DNA from: Peribacillus simplex
GTDB lineage: Bacteria > Bacillota > Bacilli > Bacillales > DSM-1321
DNA length: 64,000 bases
Assembly (NCBI RefSeq): GCF_900156045.1
Contig: NZ_FTMX01000004.1
Coordinates: 310,001-374,000, forward strand
Direction of reading: 5' to 3'
A program made the translations under genes and the position numbers. Shown in pieces: positions 62,549 through 64,000 of this stretch (positions within the stretch are counted from its first letter, which is position 1; the number at the start of each line of letters is the position of its first letter). The notes under the pieces were generated by a model. That model saw only the letters and a program-made list of their open reading frames with translations. It made no database searches and was not told the origin of the DNA.

Positions 62549-62595
62549 AAAAAAAATCTTCTTATTGCCATTCAGTAATAAGAAGATTTTTTTTA
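62549..62595 (+). terminator. Long terminator-like hairpin
   Basis: AAAAAAATCTTCTTATT pairs with AATAAGAAGATTTTTTT around a 10-base loop. It is 230 bases after the adenine deaminase-like gene. Confidence 0.75.
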
Positions 62596-62843
62596 GATAT
62601 TGTGTAGAAATAAATAAAAGATTTCGTTCTGATGTAAATAAGCATTAAATTTTCTAGAACTATCTTAGAAATACACCCAAACCAACAGATAGTCTTTGCA
62701 AATGAAATTGTACCAGTAACATCGTTGAAAAAATTTCATAAGGAACAAAAACAACTCAAAGAAAAGTAGAGCAGCTAAAAAAGTTTTAAAATAATTGGAA
62801 ATCAATAATATTCGGAAGAAGAAGTAGAGACAATTATCCAGTT

Positions 62844-62870
62844 GAAAAGCCTATTAATTAGGCTTTTTAT
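62844..62870 (+). terminator. Terminator-like hairpin
   Basis: AAAAGCCTA pairs with TAGGCTTTT around a TTAAT-type loop, then T-rich DNA. It lies just after the scrap frame. Confidence 0.65.
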
Positions 62871-63034
62871 TGTGTTAATAAATTAAAGCAGGGGTCTCAG
62901 TCATAACTAATGGTTGGCATAAGAAGCACGATAATTTATAAGAGGTATAATTTTTACAAAAAAAATATTTTATTACCAGATTATTTTAAAGTGATATAAT
63001 TTTCTTAAAATTATATTTATTTAAGTGAGGACTG

Positions 63035-64000
63035 ATGGAGAGCATGCTGACATTTGGTACAGTTATAAAGCAAAATGCAAGTAAGTACAAAAATAAGCCG
63101 GCTGTTATTTTTCAAGATACGATCAAGACATATGAAGAGTTAAACATTCGCGCGAATAAAATTGGAAACGCTTTCTTGGGACGTGGCTTTCGAAAAGGCG
63201 ATAAAGTGGCTGTCATATTAAAGAATCATTCTGCTTATGTCGAGATCATGGCCGGGCTGTCCAAAATCGGAGTCATCATTGTACCGATAAACTATCGCCT
63301 GGTTGGACCTGAAGTAGAATATATACTAAGAAACTCTGAAAGCCGGGGATTCATTATTTCAAAAGAATATGAAGGGATTGCCCAAGAGTTGCTTCCAAAA
63401 AACTCTCAATTAGACACCGTTCTGGTAGTGGGTGGTGCATCCAATGAAAATATGGAAGGGTATGTAGATTTTCTTGCTTCAGGCTGTGATGCGGAACCGA
63501 ACATAGAGGTTAATGAGAAAGATACTTTCTATCTGGGCTACACTTCAGGTACGACCGGAAAGCCAAAAGGAGTGGTCATTTCCCATCGATCCCGCATACT
63601 GACAGGAATGGCCGCAGCTTATGAATACAAGATCGACGAATCAGATATTCACCTTGTTGCCGGGCCTGTTTATCATGCAGCACCATGGATTTTTCTTGTC
63701 ATGCAGCTGCTCGTGGGCGGCACCCTTGTCATTCATGAATCATTTAATGCAGAACAGGTGCTTGAAGACATTGAGCGATACAAGATCACAAACACATTCC
63801 TTGCACCAACGATGTACAATTTCTTGATCAACACGAGGGAAGACACAAAAACAAAGCATGACATCACCTCTATGCGCGTGTTGATTTCAGCAGGCTCGCC
63901 GCTGCCGACACAAACAAAAATGGATATTCTGGAATTTTTCAAAAATGCCGATTTGAACGAATTTTACGGCTCGACTGAAAGTGCGATTACACTGAACATT
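63035..64000 (+). CDS. Acyl-CoA synthetase (AMP-forming), N-terminal part, runs off the window
   Basis: ATG at 63035 follows AAGTGAGG and opens a frame still open at the window end (322 codons seen). The product starts MESMLTFGTVIKQNASKYKN and has the adenylate-forming signature YTSGTTGKPKGVVISH near residue 170, then GPVYHAAPW and FYGSTESAI near the end. The C-terminal lid domain is missing. Relatives include long-chain fatty acid and aromatic acid (feruloyl-type) CoA ligases; the substrate is not known. It may belong to the next operon on the right. Confidence 0.87.
   Translation, partial: MESMLTFGTVIKQNASKYKNKPAVIFQDTIKTYEELNIRANKIGNAFLGRGFRKGDKVAVILKNHSAYVEIMAGLSKIGVIIVPINYRLVGPEVEYILRNSESRGFIISKEYEGIAQELLPKNSQLDTVLVVGGASNENMEGYVDFLASGCDAEPNIEVNEKDTFYLGYTSGTTGKPKGVVISHRSRILTGMAAAYEYKIDESDIHLVAGPVYHAAPWIFLVMQLLVGGTLVIHESFNAEQVLEDIERYKITNTFLAPTMYNFLINTREDTKTKHDITSMRVLISAGSPLPTQTKMDILEFFKNADLNEFYGSTESAITLNI

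Larger units (their letters stand above)
62320..63034. other. Intergenic stretch with two hairpins and gene scraps
   Basis: Perfect hairpins lie at 62549-62595 and 62844-62869. Between them a frame at about 62648-62769 reads KFSRTILEIHPNQQIVFANE then IVPVTSLKKFHKEQKQLKEK to TAG without a start. It looks like the tail of a lost gene. A 24-codon frame near 62440 is weaker still. Confidence 0.4.

Overview
The window is low-GC DNA from a spore-forming member of the Bacillaceae. The block lexA, yneA, yneB, ynzC, tkt, sirA, yneF, then ccdA, a broken yneI and ccdC matches the known Bacillus gene order. A CotD-type coat protein and a Spo0E-type phosphatase also fit. Protein style and accessory content (paa cluster, thiosulfate uptake pair) suggest Peribacillus (Bacillus simplex group); the genus is an inference.

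Layout. 0-0.5 kb: end of a lactose/cellobiose-type PTS operon (IIB end, IIA). 0.7-7 kb: an aldo/keto reductase, then a regulator, dipeptide epimerase, YfcC-type carrier and M20 hydrolase that look like one unit for taking up and breaking down peptides or acylated amino acids. 7.2-11.6 kb: two YdcZ/DUF606 membrane proteins around a Crp/Fnr regulator, a HAD nucleotidase, an AlkC-type DNA glycosylase and an HPP protein. 11.7-16.7 kb: a CGNR regulator, then treP-treA-treR with a control region carrying two operators and a cre site. 16.8-22.8 kb: an SMR efflux pair with a decayed TetR gene, a 47-residue peptide behind a sporulation-type promoter, an acetyltransferase, CotD, a phosphotransferase-like kinase, a hydrolase and a LysM amidase.

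22.9-29 kb is accessory: a 195-nt tRNA-like RNA, an orphan S24 repressor/Cro-like pair, a secreted lipase, a MITE, a holin-like protein and a frameshifted glucosaminidase. 29.2-34.6 kb is the SOS and housekeeping block. 34.6-42.6 kb splits the usual yneF-ccdA neighbourhood and holds a tiny Cys/Lys-rich protein, an Rrf2-IDEAL-thioredoxin-flavin oxidoreductase group, a second MITE, DoxX, a DUF4183 remnant and a 2-kb IS1595-type element. 42.8-51.4 kb: ccdA, broken yneI, ccdC, the TsuA/TsuB-like pair, small conserved genes and sbcDC. 51.4-64 kb: an Hsp20-like protein, a third MITE, and a phenylacetate/aromatic acid cluster (enoyl-CoA hydratase, thioesterase, PaaX, MBL hydrolase, paaA, split paaD, paaB, paaC, acyl-CoA ligase), an adenine deaminase-like protein and the start of another acyl-CoA ligase.

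Main discoveries. (1) The element at 40185-42199 has matching GGCTGTTTTC ends and a perfect 8-bp target duplication, a decayed IS1595-type transposase and a DUF2975 passenger gene. Three 181-219 bp GC-rich repeats (27.1, 38.3 and 52.0 kb) share its ends; two have perfect 8-bp duplications, so they appear to be MITEs moved by this transposase family. (2) The tRNA-like RNA at 22937-23131 has a 7-bp acceptor stem, D-arm and T-arm, but 142 nt where an anticodon arm and variable loop should be. (3) PaaD is split into two genes. Several genes have decayed: transposase, yneI, glucosaminidase, TetR, DUF4183 and an enoyl-CoA hydratase.
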